Shown here one piece after another: positions 8,272-17,519 of a stretch of 64,000 nucleotides of DNA. The translations under genes were made by a program, and so were the position numbers. Position 1 is the first letter of the stretch; each line of letters begins with the position of its first letter. The stretch lies in the NCBI GenBank assembly GCA_963834825.1, contig CAWICZ010000011.1:1-64000 (forward strand). Direction: 5' to 3'. The notes under the pieces are model-generated. The model had not been told where the DNA came from. It made no database searches and was given only the letters and a program-made list of their open reading frames with translations. The stretch comes from JACDAN01 sp963834825. Its GTDB lineage: Bacteria > Actinomycetota > Thermoleophilia > Gaiellales > Gaiellaceae.

Positions 8272-9243
8272 TTGAACATTTTGAGCGATAGCGGGACAAT
8301 TGCACCTCTGTATCCACAAGCAGCAATAGAGACTGAGAACCCGTCTATGGCGCCACCTCGGATTTCCGAGGGAGCGAGCCAACGCCTGGGGTCTGCACCG
8401 GAACCACCGCCGCCGATGTTTCCTGGCGACCACTCGCAGGTGCTTTGGACACTCTGGCCGCAATGGAAGGGTGGCGAGCAGCTAATTGCCCGCATTGTGC
8501 AGGCGGGTCAATGGGCGCTTCGCGACCAGGAGAAAGAAACCAGCTCGTGCCGAATTGACGTCTACGCGCTCGGCGATATAGAGAGTTTTGATTCGCCCAC
8601 CGAGTTTGTTGAGGGGGTCTCGAAAGACGCTCTCCGCAAGCTGGACGCGGTCGTTGTACGCCTGCAGGCGCACGACATTGCTATGGCAGTAACCTTTTCG
8701 CGGGGCGGTAAGCGGATTGATTCGTGGCTTACGGGCGGCGTTCTTCTTCAGGTGGCGAGTTCGCGCGATGAGGGAGCTTCCGATGTGGACGCCGTTGTGG
8801 CCAGAGTCGCTCCCGCTATCGGAAGAGGCCGCAAAGAGGGGCCGGTACTCCGTCCCACGGCCGAGCGGCCCGAGGCGGAAGAGGCGTTCACGACTTGGCA
8901 AACACGACGACCGTTTTCATGGCTGCGAGCAAGCGCTTTGAGCGCCGCTGGCGTTGTCACCCTTTTGAGTGTGTATTTCGTTTCGGACCTCTCAGCACCG
9001 CAGGATTCCATCATCGGGACCTCCTCTTTCAAGATGAGCGCGTTGGGCAGCGCAGTACTTTGGGGGTTCTTCATTGAGTACCTCACGCGTGTAACTCCGG
9101 CGCAAGCGTATTGGAGTCACACGGGTGTAAAGAGCAGAATGAGGAGTGTCCTCAGAATTTCAACCGGAAATATCGGACGCCTCGTCCTCACAGTCGGCGG
9201 AACACTCTTGGGGGCGTACCTCAAGAAAAGGTTCGGCTGGTGA
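8272..9243 (+). CDS. Island-borne hypothetical protein with C-terminal membrane helices
   Basis: I do not recognise this 323-residue protein. Its first 200 residues are soluble, with a central region (DVYALGDIESFDSPTE, VVVRLQAHDIAMAVTFS) that looks like a mixed alpha/beta domain. About residues 226-250, 262-282 and 305-320 are hydrophobic and likely membrane helices. A later start at ATG 8347 (MAPPRISEG) would remove a poorly structured leader. Codon and base use is visibly less GC-rich than the rest of the window, consistent with acquisition on the island. Its stop overlaps the next gene as GTGA, so it is coupled to the secreted SGNH hydrolase. Confidence 0.6.
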   Translation: MNILSDSGTIAPLYPQAAIETENPSMAPPRISEGASQRLGSAPEPPPPMFPGDHSQVLWTLWPQWKGGEQLIARIVQAGQWALRDQEKETSSCRIDVYALGDIESFDSPTEFVEGVSKDALRKLDAVVVRLQAHDIAMAVTFSRGGKRIDSWLTGGVLLQVASSRDEGASDVDAVVARVAPAIGRGRKEGPVLRPTAERPEAEEAFTTWQTRRPFSWLRASALSAAGVVTLLSVYFVSDLSAPQDSIIGTSSFKMSALGSAVLWGFFIEYLTRVTPAQAYWSHTGVKSRMRSVLRISTGNIGRLVLTVGGTLLGAYLKKRFGW

Positions 9244-10668
9244 CGCCTCGTGAGTCGGATTGGTGTTCGCCGTACGTAATCGCGGCACTAATTGGGCTCG
9301 TTGTCTTGGCGACGACAACGCCGACATCGGCATCCCAGGGGCCAAAGCATCCATCACTCTTGGCCACCACTCCGGGCTTCTCATGGTCGATGCCGGAGCG
9401 CTACAACGGGGAGGACCGCGACAGGGACGGCCTGGCTGACTACTTCACCCCGGCCAACTACCGGCCGTTTCGGCCGGCCCCCGGTTACAACCCGATCAAC
9501 CCGAGCAGCTGGCGGGTCAACCTGACAGCCGACACATGCCCGTCCGATCGCGCCGTCCAGTGGGCGGTGGACGGCCACATCGCAGGAGAAGGCTGCAAGT
9601 CCGCAGTCTTTCTCAGTGCAGCGCCGCACCGCGTGTCGGTGATCTACAACGGTGCGGCGAGCGAGACCGAAAGCGTGACCCCTAAGGACTGGCTAATCGC
9701 CGTCATCGGCGACAGCTACGGCTCGGGTGAAGGCAATCCGGATGTTCCACTCAAGAGCCTGCGGTTCCGCCGCGACAAGCCTTCGCGCTGGCAGGACAAA
9801 CAGTGCCATCGCTCCGCCAGAGCAGGAGCTGCTCTGGCCGCCGCGCGGATCGAGAAAGCCGACGCACACTCCTCGGTCACCCTCCTGCACTTGTCATGTT
9901 CTGGCGCAACCATTGAGGCTGGCCTTCGCGGCAGTCACTCGGGGCAGCGTCCGGACGACAACAAACACCGTAAGAAGAAGCCCCAGGTGAACGAGCTACG
10001 GGAACTGCTCGGCGACCGAGCTCCTGATGCTCTCGTAATCTCAATAGGCGGTAACGATGTCGGCTTCGCCGACATTATCCGGAATTGCCTGCTCGAGTGG
10101 GGAAAGCTCGCTGGACCATCGCGGCGCGGTTGCTACCGGCCCACAAGTAAGGGACGGAAACTGTTCGAAGCCGGCATGAAGCAACTGCCTGGCCGTTACG
10201 ACGGCCTCGCGACGGCGCTTCAACCCTTCGGGATCACACCGTCACGCGTGTTGGTCACTGGGTACCCAGACCCGACACGTTACGACGACGGTGGGATTTG
10301 CGGAGACGGCAATAGACCACATCTGCTGAGGGAAATTTTCTCTGTGCCCTTCGCGCGTGAGATAAGTGCGAAGGAAGCGCGGTGGGCATCAGAAGTGGTC
10401 GGTGTCGGCCTCAACCGCGCGTTGAACTCGATCGCCCGAGCGCATGGATGGACCTCGTCGGCGCTCACATTCGTCCTCGCGGAGGCACGGCGAATGTGCG
10501 AAGAACTCTTGGTTTGTAGGCTGGAACAAATCCAAAAGGCAAGAACGTTTCTGGTCCTACGGCCTCAAGATCAGTACAGGCGTATTGCATCCGAACGACC
10601 TCGGACACCGGGCTTATCGAGACGCGATCCTGCGCGCCCTCCAGCGGCTCGGCATTCCTACTCGCTAG
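9240..10668 (+). CDS. Secreted SGNH/GDSL hydrolase (frameshifted near the C-terminus)
   Basis: An N-terminal signal segment (YVIAALIGLVVLATTTPTSA) is followed by a region with a DRDRDGLADYF stretch and then an SGNH hydrolase domain. Block I IAVIGDSYGSGEG carries the nucleophile Ser, ISIGGNDVGF is the GxND block, and HPNDLGH carries the catalytic Asp/His. The family includes secreted actinobacterial lipases and esterases. The frame is disturbed at about 10455-10490: HGWT continues as VGAHIR in a second frame and RHGECAKNSWFVGW in a third, which runs to the stop, so two small indels are needed. The GTG start overlaps the upstream stop. With the upstream membrane protein it forms a two-gene island operon. 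Confidence 0.7.
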
Positions 10669-10688
10669 GCAGAACCGTCAATCGGTCC

Positions 10689-10934
10689 CTAGTGCTGCGA
10701 CCGCTCTACTTCCTGTAACACCTCGACGGCCTCGAGAAGGTCACTTACGCGCTCAACCGGGAGCGAGACGCCCCGACGAGTCGGCCCCCAGTCTCCTGTT
10801 TTCTTGCGAAGGGCGAAGACCCTCAGATCGAGTCGTCGCTCTCCGTCCCACGTCTGGAGACGAGCCTGTAGCTGCGTGGTCGGGCTCAACGGGAACGAGG
10901 AGACGACGATCTCGTCCGTGAATTCGACTATCAC
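10689..10934 (-). CDS. PC4/p15-like single-strand DNA-binding small protein
   Basis: The 81-residue protein has the shape of bacterial PC4-like (YdbC) domains. Two beta hairpins (MIVEFTDEIVVSS, LQARLQTWDGERRLDLRVFA) are followed by the typical GDWGPTRRGVSLPVERVSDLLEAVEVL strand-turn-helix, cited here as successive pieces. Such proteins bind single-stranded DNA and modulate transcription. The GTG start overlaps the upstream small gene as GTGA. It sits at the right end of the tRNA island on the minus strand, convergent with the SGNH gene. Confidence 0.55.
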   Translation of the reverse strand: MIVEFTDEIVVSSFPLSPTTQLQARLQTWDGERRLDLRVFALRKKTGDWGPTRRGVSLPVERVSDLLEAVEVLQEVERSQH

Positions 10935-11128
10935 AGCGCCGGCACCGCCGACGCCAGCTCGTCTTCCTGGGCCTTATCCGCCGCCGCCGATTTCAGCTCG
11001 ACCTCTTCGACAATCTCGATACTCGCGTCAATGAGTCGTCGCACTGCGAGGCTTCCACGGTGGAAACGCTGCCACCGGTCTGGCTCGACTACTGGCCAAG
11101 GTGCCGGTGTTGCGGTCGGCCCCTGCAA
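10931..11128 (-). CDS. Small hypothetical protein coupled to the PC4-like gene
   Basis: About 65 residues; the central PDRWQRFHRGSLAVRRLIDASIEIVEEVELK reads like a real amphipathic helical protein and ends overlapping the PC4-like start. The start is uncertain: TTG 11128 is one option, and the frame stays open to 11290. Function unknown. It may be a small regulator or partner of the DNA-binding protein. Confidence 0.4.
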   Translation of the reverse strand: MQGPTATPAPWPVVEPDRWQRFHRGSLAVRRLIDASIEIVEEVELKSAAADKAQEDELASAVPAL

Positions 11129-11207
11129 GTGGACACGGTGTCGAGCGATACGGGGAGCTAAGCGGGGCGACCGCCTAAGAGCCCGTAAGACGCAGCCGTA
11201 CCGACGA

Positions 11208-11232
11208 ACGAGTCCCGCTGCGGCGGGGTTCT
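11208..11232. terminator. GC-rich imperfect hairpin in the island right end
   Basis: GAGTCCCGC-tgc-GGCGGGGTTCTC can fold into a stem, resembling common actinobacterial terminators with GAG...CTC flanks. It lies between the minus-strand gene pair and the right att copy. Confidence 0.3.
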
Positions 11233-11265
11233 CGTCGTTCGCGGGCCGTGATAGGCGTGACAGTT

Positions 11266-11277
11266 TGTGATCAGTAG
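11266..11277 (+). repeat. TGTGATCAGTAG repeat at the right island end
   Basis: This 12-bp word is identical to 7801-7812 near the left end and in the same orientation. It lies about 90 bases inside the right att core, as the left copies lie about 60 bases inside the left core. Confidence 0.4.
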
Positions 11278-11368
11278 CAATCGGCGGCAACGGGGAACCC
11301 CCGCTTGCTCAGGGGCTCGTATTCAGCTCAACCATCCGGTTAGTCCCGGCAAGCGCCCTCTGGCTCGA

Positions 11369-11413
<45 letters not shown>

Positions 11414-11494
11414 GAAGCTTCTGCTGTCGGTGGTTTCCGCTTTGCTCCCGAACGTCGAGATCCGAGGCTGCCTCGTTCTGCGGTTATGGCACGA

Positions 11495-11526
11495 GGAGGT
11501 CGTCGGTGCGAGTCTGGCGAGTTCCA
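11495..11526 (+). repeat. Decayed third copy of the tRNA-Ala 3' end
   Basis: Over 32 bases ending in TTCCA, 26 match the last 32 bases of tRNA-Ala (GGAGGTCG.CGGT.CGAG...). The six differences are C/T or T/G. It lies 85 bases beyond the right att copy and suggests an older insertion whose attachment site has since diverged. Confidence 0.4.
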
Positions 11527-11593
11527 TTTCGAAAGACCCGCTGCCTCGCTCAGGATCTCCGTAAGCACGGAACGCCCAGGTCCGGGTGAAGGC

Positions 11594-13459
11594 TTACGCG
11601 GGCGCGGCGTCCCGCTCGCGCTTGCGGCGGGAGGCCAGCGTCTGTCGCTTTGTCGCAGAGAGCTCGACCTTCCGCAGGCGGATGCTCTTCGGCGTCACCT
11701 CGACAGACTCGTCCTCCCGGATGAACTCCAGTGCCTGCTCGAGGGAGAGGGGGCGGGGAGGGATGAGCCGGACAAGCTCGTCCGCATTCGCAGAGCGCAT
11801 GTTCGTCAGCTTCTTCTCCTTGGTCGCGTTCACGTCCAAGTCCTCGCCCCTGGCGTTCTCGCCGACGACCATGCCTTCGTAGAGCTCGTTGCGCGGAGAG
11901 ATGAACAGCGATCCGCGCTCCTGGAGCGCTGCGATTGCGAATGCGGAAGCGTGGCCTCGCCGGTCAGCGACGAGGCTGCCAGTGGGGCGCGTTCGCAGCT
12001 CGCCGTGCCACGGCTCCCAGCGCTCGAAGACGTGGTGCATGATCCCTGCCCCGCGAGTCTCTGTGAGGAACTCGGTCCGGAATCCGATCAGCCCGCGGGT
12101 CGGCACCAGGTACTCCATTCGCGCCCAGCCGGACCCGTGGTTGACCATCTGCTGCAAACGGCCCTTCCGCAGCGCGAACAGTTGAGTGACGACGCCGATG
12201 TACTCCTCCGGGACGTCGATGGCGACGCGCTCGACCGGCTCCTGCGTCGTGCCTTCGACCTCGCGCGTCAGGACCGCCGGCTTGCCGACCGTGAGCTCGA
12301 AACCCTCGCGGCGCATGATCTCGACGAGGACGGCGAGCTGGAGCTCGCCACGGCCCTGCACCTCCCAGACGTCGGGACGGGCCGTCGGGAGGACGCGAAG
12401 CGAGACGTTCCCGACGAGCTCCTGCTCGAGCCGGCCGATCAGTGCACTCGCCGTCAGCTTGTCGCCCTCGGTTCCGGCGAGCGGAGACGTGTTGATCCCG
12501 ATGGTCACGGAGAGCGACGGCTCGTCGACCGAGCTGACCGGGAGCGGCCGCGGATCCTCGGCGTCCGCGATCGTCTCGCCGATCGTGACCGCTGGCAGGC
12601 CGGCTAGCGCGACGATCTCGCCGGGCCCCGCCTCCTCGGCGGGCACGCGGTCGAGCGCCTCCGTCACGTAGAGCTCGGTCACCCGCGCGCGCTCGATCGT
12701 CCCGTCGGACCTGCACCAGGCGACCTGGTCGCCCTTTCGGATCGTCCCGTGCTGGACGCGCAGCAGGGCCAGGCGGCCGACATAGGGCGACGCATCGAGG
12801 TTTGTGACGAGCGCCTGGAGCGGATGGTCCGGGTCGTAGGAGGGTGCTGGGACCGTCGCGAGCAGGGTTTCGACGAGCGGCTGGAGATCGGGAGCGAGCT
12901 CGTCGGGCGCGAAGCCGGCCCGGCCCTCTCGCGCGTTGGCGTACACGATCGGGAAGTCGATCTGGGACTCGTCGGCGTCGAGGTCGAGGAAGAGCTCGTA
13001 GACCTCGTTCACGACCTCGGCCGGGCGCGCGTCCGGACGGTCGACCTTGTTCACGACGAGCACGACGGGCAGCCGCGCCTCAAGCGCCTTGCGGAGCACG
13101 AACCGGGTCTGGGGCAACGGCCCCTCGCTCGCATCGACGAGCAGCAGTACCCCGTCGACCATCGTGAGACCCCGCTCGACCTCGCCGCCGAAGTCGGCGT
13201 GGCCGGGGGTGTCGATGATGTTCACCTTCGCGCCGGCGATCCGGACGGCGGTGTTCTTGGCGAGGATCGTGATGCCCTTCTCGCGCTCGAGGTCCATCGA
13301 GTCGAGCACGCGGTCGGCGACCTCCTGGTTCTCCCGGAAAGAGCCCGACTGCCAGAGAAGCGCGTCCACGAGCGTCGTCTTGCCGTGGTCCACGTGCGCG
13401 ACGATCGCAACGTTCCGCAGATCGTCGCGGCGGGCGAGTGCTGGAGCGGATGTAGACAT
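11594..13459 (-). CDS. typA: Ribosome-binding GTPase TypA/BipA
   Basis: The 621-residue translational GTPase of the EF-G/EF-4 superfamily assists ribosome assembly and growth under stress. The G-domain motifs AHVDHGKT (G1), EREKGITI (switch), DTPGHADF (G3) and NKVDRPDA (G4) are clear. Beta-barrel and EF-G III/V-like domains follow, with VQGRGELQLAVL, TQEPVERV and GLIGFRTEFLTETRG, then the BipA-specific C-terminus ending in RKRERDAAPA. ATG 13459 (MSTSAP) is chosen; upstream extension runs into greA. Full length, no frameshift. It is divergent from greA with a 33-base gap, and a useful marker for taxonomic placement. Confidence 0.95.
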   Translation of the reverse strand: MSTSAPALARRDDLRNVAIVAHVDHGKTTLVDALLWQSGSFRENQEVADRVLDSMDLEREKGITILAKNTAVRIAGAKVNIIDTPGHADFGGEVERGLTMVDGVLLLVDASEGPLPQTRFVLRKALEARLPVVLVVNKVDRPDARPAEVVNEVYELFLDLDADESQIDFPIVYANAREGRAGFAPDELAPDLQPLVETLLATVPAPSYDPDHPLQALVTNLDASPYVGRLALLRVQHGTIRKGDQVAWCRSDGTIERARVTELYVTEALDRVPAEEAGPGEIVALAGLPAVTIGETIADAEDPRPLPVSSVDEPSLSVTIGINTSPLAGTEGDKLTASALIGRLEQELVGNVSLRVLPTARPDVWEVQGRGELQLAVLVEIMRREGFELTVGKPAVLTREVEGTTQEPVERVAIDVPEEYIGVVTQLFALRKGRLQQMVNHGSGWARMEYLVPTRGLIGFRTEFLTETRGAGIMHHVFERWEPWHGELRTRPTGSLVADRRGHASAFAIAALQERGSLFISPRNELYEGMVVGENARGEDLDVNATKEKKLTNMRSANADELVRLIPPRPLSLEQALEFIREDESVEVTPKSIRLRKVELSATKRQTLASRRKRERDAAPA

Positions 13460-13492
13460 GGCCAGCCAGGGTAGCCGCGGTACCCTCCGACG

Positions 13493-13957
13493 ATGCCAGA
13501 GGAGAAGCCCGAGCCGATGACGCCCGAGCAAAAGCGGCAGCTCGAGTCCGAGCTCGCGGAACTGGAAGGCCCTCGGCGCAGCGAGGTCGTTCAGGCGATC
13601 GCCACCGCCAGGGGCTTCGGCGATCTCTCGGAGAACTTTGAGTACCACGCCGCGAAGAACGAGCAGGGGCTGTTGGAGCATCGGATCAGGTCGATCCGTG
13701 ACCGGTTGGACCGCGCCGTCGTCGTCGAGCAGGAGGCCTCCGAGAGCGGGGCGGTCGGCATCGGCTCGACGGTGGAGATCGAGGACGACAAGGGTGAGCG
13801 GATGACGGTCGAAATCTCGAGCGTCGGCGGCGTGTCGCCGGACTCACCACTGGGTCGCGCGCTCCTCGGTGCGAAGGCGGGCGACGAGGTCGAGGTCGTC
13901 GCGCCACGCGGTTCCTGGGTGGCGCGCGTCCGGTCGATTGGCGTGGTCCAGAGCTAG
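13493..13957 (+). CDS. greA: Transcription elongation factor GreA
   Basis: The 154-residue factor stimulates RNA polymerase to cleave backtracked transcripts. The N-terminal coiled coil carries the catalytic-tip pattern GDLSENFEYHAAKNEQ, with the acidic D/E pair, and the C-terminal FKBP-like domain has DDKGERMTVEISSVGG and DSPLGRALLGAKAGDEVEV. Length and motifs are standard. It shares a short divergent promoter region with typA. Confidence 0.95.
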   Translation: MPEEKPEPMTPEQKRQLESELAELEGPRRSEVVQAIATARGFGDLSENFEYHAAKNEQGLLEHRIRSIRDRLDRAVVVEQEASESGAVGIGSTVEIEDDKGERMTVEISSVGGVSPDSPLGRALLGAKAGDEVEVVAPRGSWVARVRSIGVVQS

Positions 13958-14067
13958 CGGGAGTTGCCCGGGGGCTGGCGGGAGCGCCCTCCCCTTGTTC
14001 GCAGCCCGTAATCTCCCACCAGTCCCGGAGCGGCCGGCCGGACGACGGGATCGAAAGGAGCCGGACG

Positions 14068-14469
14068 ATGAACCAGGTAGCCGAGATGCTCGCCGCCCAT
14101 CCCCAGGCGACGCCGAGCGAAGCGCTCGTGCGCTGTATCGAGGAGTGCTTCGCCTGCGTTGTGGCGTGCATGGCCTGTGCCGACGCCGACCTCGCGGAAG
14201 AGGGCGTCGAGGAGCTCAGGCACTGCATACGGCTGGATCTCGACTGTGCCGACGTGTGCGAGGCCACCGGTCGCGTGTTGACGCGGCAGACGAGTACCGA
14301 GCCGCGACTTACGCGAAGCCTGCTCGAGACCTGCCTCGAGGCGTGCCGCCTCTGCGCCGAGGAGTGCGAACGCCACGCCGACCATCACGAGCACTGCCGC
14401 TTGTGCGCCGAGACCTGCCGCCGCTGTGAGCAGGCCTGCACCGACCTGCTTCAATCGATGAGCGCCTAG
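14068..14469 (+). CDS. Four-helix-bundle copper-storage protein (Csp/DUF326 family)
   Basis: The 133-residue protein is rich in Cys arranged along helices: RCIEECFACVVACMACAD, CIRLDLDCADVC, CLEACRLCAEEC, HCRLCAETCRRCEQAC. This is the pattern of Csp proteins that hold many Cu(I) ions inside a four-helix bundle. No signal peptide is present, so a cytosolic Csp3-like role is likely. A good ribosome site (AAAGGAG, 14054-14060) precedes ATG 14068. The 167 bases after it hold nothing recognisable. Confidence 0.85.
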   Translation: MNQVAEMLAAHPQATPSEALVRCIEECFACVVACMACADADLAEEGVEELRHCIRLDLDCADVCEATGRVLTRQTSTEPRLTRSLLETCLEACRLCAEECERHADHHEHCRLCAETCRRCEQACTDLLQSMSA

Positions 14470-14635
14470 GAGCGCCGCAGCCTTATTCAGGCCCCGCCGC
14501 GGGAACCGGGCTGTTGTGGGCTCGGCGCTCAGGCCCGCGCCAACTTGATTGCTCCATTCGACGGCCTGTGCGGGGAGCGTTGAAAGCGCTCCGGCCGGCT
14601 CCATCGTTCGCGCTCCGTGCTCCATACTCGTACGC

Positions 14636-15769
14636 GTGAACCCGACTATCCAGCTCGGCCGGATCGCCGGCATCCGGATCAGCGTCAACTGGAGTTGGCT
14701 GATCGTGTTCGCGCTCATCGTCTGGTCGCTCGCGGCCGCCGTGTTCCCGTCCCAGAACCCGGGCTTCTCCACCGGCGAGTACGTGGCCTTGGCCGTCGTT
14801 GCGGCGATCCTCTTTTTCGCCTCGCTCCTACTGCACGAGCTCGGCCACGCACTGCAGGCGCGGCGAGAGGGGGTCGAGATCGAGGGCATCAACCTCTGGC
14901 TCTTCGGCGGCGTGGCGCAGTTCAAGGACACGTTTCCGAGCGCCGGCGCCGAGTTCCGGATCGCGATCGCCGGGCCGCTCGTCTCGCTCGTACTCGGGGT
15001 TTTCTTCGTCCTCGTCTCTGCCTTCGCAGGGCTCCCGAACGCGATCGACGGTGTCGCCGCCTGGCTCGGCTACACCAACCTCATTCTGCTCGCGTTCAAC
15101 CTGCTGCCCGCCCTGCCACTGGACGGCGGCCGCGTGCTTCGCTCGGCACTCTGGCAGCTCAGGGGCGACCTGCAGTGGGCGACGTGGGTCGCGTCCGGAG
15201 TCGGCCGCGGGTTCGGCTACCTGTTCATTGCGCTCGGCATCTTCATGTTCATCGTCGAGGGAGCGTTCAGCGGTGCGTGGCTCGCGTTCATCGGCTGGTT
15301 CCTGCTCCAGGCAGCGACCGCCGAAGCCCGTTATGTCGCAACCCAGCAGGCCCTCGACGGCCTCAAGGTTCGCGACGTGATGACTCGGCAGCCCGTGACC
15401 GTCGAGGCTGACCTGAGTCTCGGCCAGTTCATGGATGACGTCGCCTCGTCCCGACGGTATACGACCTATCCGGTGCTCGAGCACGGGCGGCCGATCGGGC
15501 TCCTCGCCTTCCGCTCGGTCGCCGCGGTGCCGCGCGACGAGTGGAATGCGCGCCGTGTGCGCGACGCGATGATTCCCCGTGACGCGGTCCCGCTGCTCGC
15601 CGAGGACGAGCCGGCAATCGACGCGCTTGCCGAGCTTTCGGCGAGCGATGTGAACCGCGGCCTCGTCGTCGACGACGGCCGCCTCGCCGGATTCCTCTCG
15701 ATCACGGACCTGGCGCGAGCCCTGGAGGTGAGGCGGCCCTCCCCGCCAGTCACCGCGACGAACGCCTAA
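14636..15769 (+). CDS. Site-2 protease family membrane metalloprotease (M50B) with CBS pair
   Basis: The 377-residue protein is of the SpoIVFB-like group that cleaves membrane-embedded substrates such as anti-sigma factors. The membrane core contains the zinc site HELGH at about residues 66-70 and the second motif NLLPALPLDGG near residue 155-163. After about residue 240 come two CBS domains (VRDVMTRQPVTVEADLSL..., VRDAMIPRDAVPLLAEDE...), which bind adenylates and probably regulate the protease. GTG 14636 is chosen since it directly opens the conserved NPTIQLGRIAGIRI start. Confidence 0.9.
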   Translation: MNPTIQLGRIAGIRISVNWSWLIVFALIVWSLAAAVFPSQNPGFSTGEYVALAVVAAILFFASLLLHELGHALQARREGVEIEGINLWLFGGVAQFKDTFPSAGAEFRIAIAGPLVSLVLGVFFVLVSAFAGLPNAIDGVAAWLGYTNLILLAFNLLPALPLDGGRVLRSALWQLRGDLQWATWVASGVGRGFGYLFIALGIFMFIVEGAFSGAWLAFIGWFLLQAATAEARYVATQQALDGLKVRDVMTRQPVTVEADLSLGQFMDDVASSRRYTTYPVLEHGRPIGLLAFRSVAAVPRDEWNARRVRDAMIPRDAVPLLAEDEPAIDALAELSASDVNRGLVVDDGRLAGFLSITDLARALEVRRPSPPVTATNA

Positions 15770-15809
15770 GCGAACGTCGCCGCGGCGTGACCCACCGGGC
15801 GGTGGGACG

Positions 15810-17291
15810 CTACGCGGCGATCTGAGCGTCGTCCGCCGTCTCGAGCCGCGAGTCCACAGGCTCCGCAGACGCGCGCGGCGACTCGCGCTTGAGCAGGACG
15901 AGCGTGGCGACCAAGGCCACGACGGCGAAGCCGACGCCGACCTGAAAGGCCAAGCTGTAGCCGTCGGTGAGCGCAGTCGGGGCCGCGACTCCGTCCGCGA
16001 GCAGGCTGTTCGTCCGCGTGGTCGAAACCGTGGTCAGGATCGCGAGCCCGAGCCCTCCTCCGATCTGCTGGCTCGTCGTGATCAATCCCGAGGCCAATCC
16101 CGCCTCCCTGCTCGTCACGCCGCTGAGTGCGGCGATGGACACGGGCACGAACGAAAACCCGAGTCCGACCCCCGTCAGTAAGAAGCCGGGAAAGAGGTCC
16201 GTCAGGTACGACCCGTCTGGCGAGATCTGCGTGTAGTAGGCAAGGCCGGCTCCGACCAGCGTCAGTCCAACGATCAACACTGGCTTGACGCCGATGCGCG
16301 TGACCAACGCTTGAGACAGGGCGGACGACGCAATGACGCTGAGTGCGATTGCGAGGTTGCCGACGCCGGTTCGGAGCGGCGAGAAACCGAGCACGTTCTG
16401 CTGGTACAGCGAGAGCAGGAAGAACATCCCGAACAGCATCGTCCCGAGCATGAGGCCGATCACGTTGGCCGCGGTCAACGAACGGCGCCGGAAGATGCGC
16501 AGGTCGACGAGCGGCGAGCGCGACCGCTGCTCGATGAAGAGGGCGGCGGCAATCAGCACCGCGGAGCCGACGAACGAGCCGATCGTCTCCAGAGAGCTCC
16601 AGCCGACGGTGGGAGCCCGTGTCAGCCCGAACACCAGCAGCATCAGCCCGCCGGTGATCGTGACCGCGCCGGCGACGTCGAAATGCCGCACCAGCCCGGG
16701 GGCGCGGCTCTCGCGTACGAACCTGGGTACGAGCAGCAGGACGCCCAGGCCGATCGGGACGTTGACGAAAAAGATCCATTCCCAGCCCAGGAACTCCGTC
16801 AGCACGCCGCCGAGGAGCAGGCCGATCGCGGCCCCACCGCCCGCGATCGCTCCGAGGATGCCGAGCGCCTTGTTCCGCTCCGATCCCTCCTGGAAGGTCA
16901 CCGACACGATCGAGAAGACTGACGGCGACAGGATCGCGCCGGCCGCCCCTTGAAGGGCGCGCGTCGCGATCAGCATGGCCGGCGAGACCGCCAGGCCACA
17001 CAGGAGCGAGGAGAGCGAGAAGAGGACCAGCCCCGCCATGAAGACGCGGCGCCGGCCTAGGAGGTCGCCGGACCGACCACCGAGCAGCAGAAAGCCGCCG
17101 AACGTCAGCGCATAGCCGCTCACCACCCATTCGAGCCCCGACGTCGAGAAGTCGAGGCTCTTCTGGATGGAGGGCAGCGCGACGTTCACGATCGACACGT
17201 CCAGGACGACCATCAGGTATGCGACCGCCAGCACCGCGAGTGCCTGCCACCGCTTCGGGTCTGGAGAGCTGCTGACTTCAGCCGAGCTCAT
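15810..17291 (-). CDS. MFS drug exporter, DHA2 (14-helix, EmrB/QacA) family
   Basis: The 493-residue transporter has 14 predicted helices. It shows the family's VLDVSIVNVALPSI motif in helix 1, GRSGDLLGRRRVF in loop 2-3, and the antiporter motif region GGGAAIGLLLGGVL in helix 5. It is likely a proton-driven drug/solute exporter. A perfect 18-bp palindrome about 210 bases upstream (17502-17519) is of the kind bound by TetR-type repressors, but no regulator gene is recognisable next to it. Confidence 0.9.
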   Translation of the reverse strand: MSSAEVSSSPDPKRWQALAVLAVAYLMVVLDVSIVNVALPSIQKSLDFSTSGLEWVVSGYALTFGGFLLLGGRSGDLLGRRRVFMAGLVLFSLSSLLCGLAVSPAMLIATRALQGAAGAILSPSVFSIVSVTFQEGSERNKALGILGAIAGGGAAIGLLLGGVLTEFLGWEWIFFVNVPIGLGVLLLVPRFVRESRAPGLVRHFDVAGAVTITGGLMLLVFGLTRAPTVGWSSLETIGSFVGSAVLIAAALFIEQRSRSPLVDLRIFRRRSLTAANVIGLMLGTMLFGMFFLLSLYQQNVLGFSPLRTGVGNLAIALSVIASSALSQALVTRIGVKPVLIVGLTLVGAGLAYYTQISPDGSYLTDLFPGFLLTGVGLGFSFVPVSIAALSGVTSREAGLASGLITTSQQIGGGLGLAILTTVSTTRTNSLLADGVAAPTALTDGYSLAFQVGVGFAVVALVATLVLLKRESPRASAEPVDSRLETADDAQIAA

Positions 17292-17501
17292 CCGGCCGCC
17301 GATGTTTTCCTCGTCGTGATCTTCACGCTGATCCTCCTGGTCGTGGACCTGGCCGCTCGGAACCGTCCGCCAGAGGCCTGTACATCGGCTCCATCAGTCG
17401 GTCGTCCTCATGGACTTCGTCCTCGGAACCATGGCCGTCACTCTCAGGCCTGTCATCCAGGCCAGCGGCGATCTGCGCCCCCCGGTACGGAAACTCTTCG
17501 G

Positions 17502-17519
17502 ATTACCGCTAGCGGTAAT
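17502..17519. promoter_or_regulatory. Perfect 18-bp palindrome, operator candidate
   Basis: ATTACCGCTAGCGGTAAT is fully self-complementary and AT-richer than its surroundings. Such ACCGCTAGCGGT-cored palindromes are typical TetR-family operators next to exporter genes. It lies in the 460-base stretch between the MFS exporter start and the doxX remnant, where no whole gene is seen. Confidence 0.45.

Noticed and set aside
7741..11368. Integrase or recombinase on the island
   Set aside because: All frames between the att copies were read; no tyrosine or serine recombinase motif is visible.
16311..16953. Long ORFs antisense to the MFS exporter
   Set aside because: Arg/Glu/Asp-rich shadow translations typical of the complementary frame in GC-rich DNA; the minus-strand exporter is complete and conserved.
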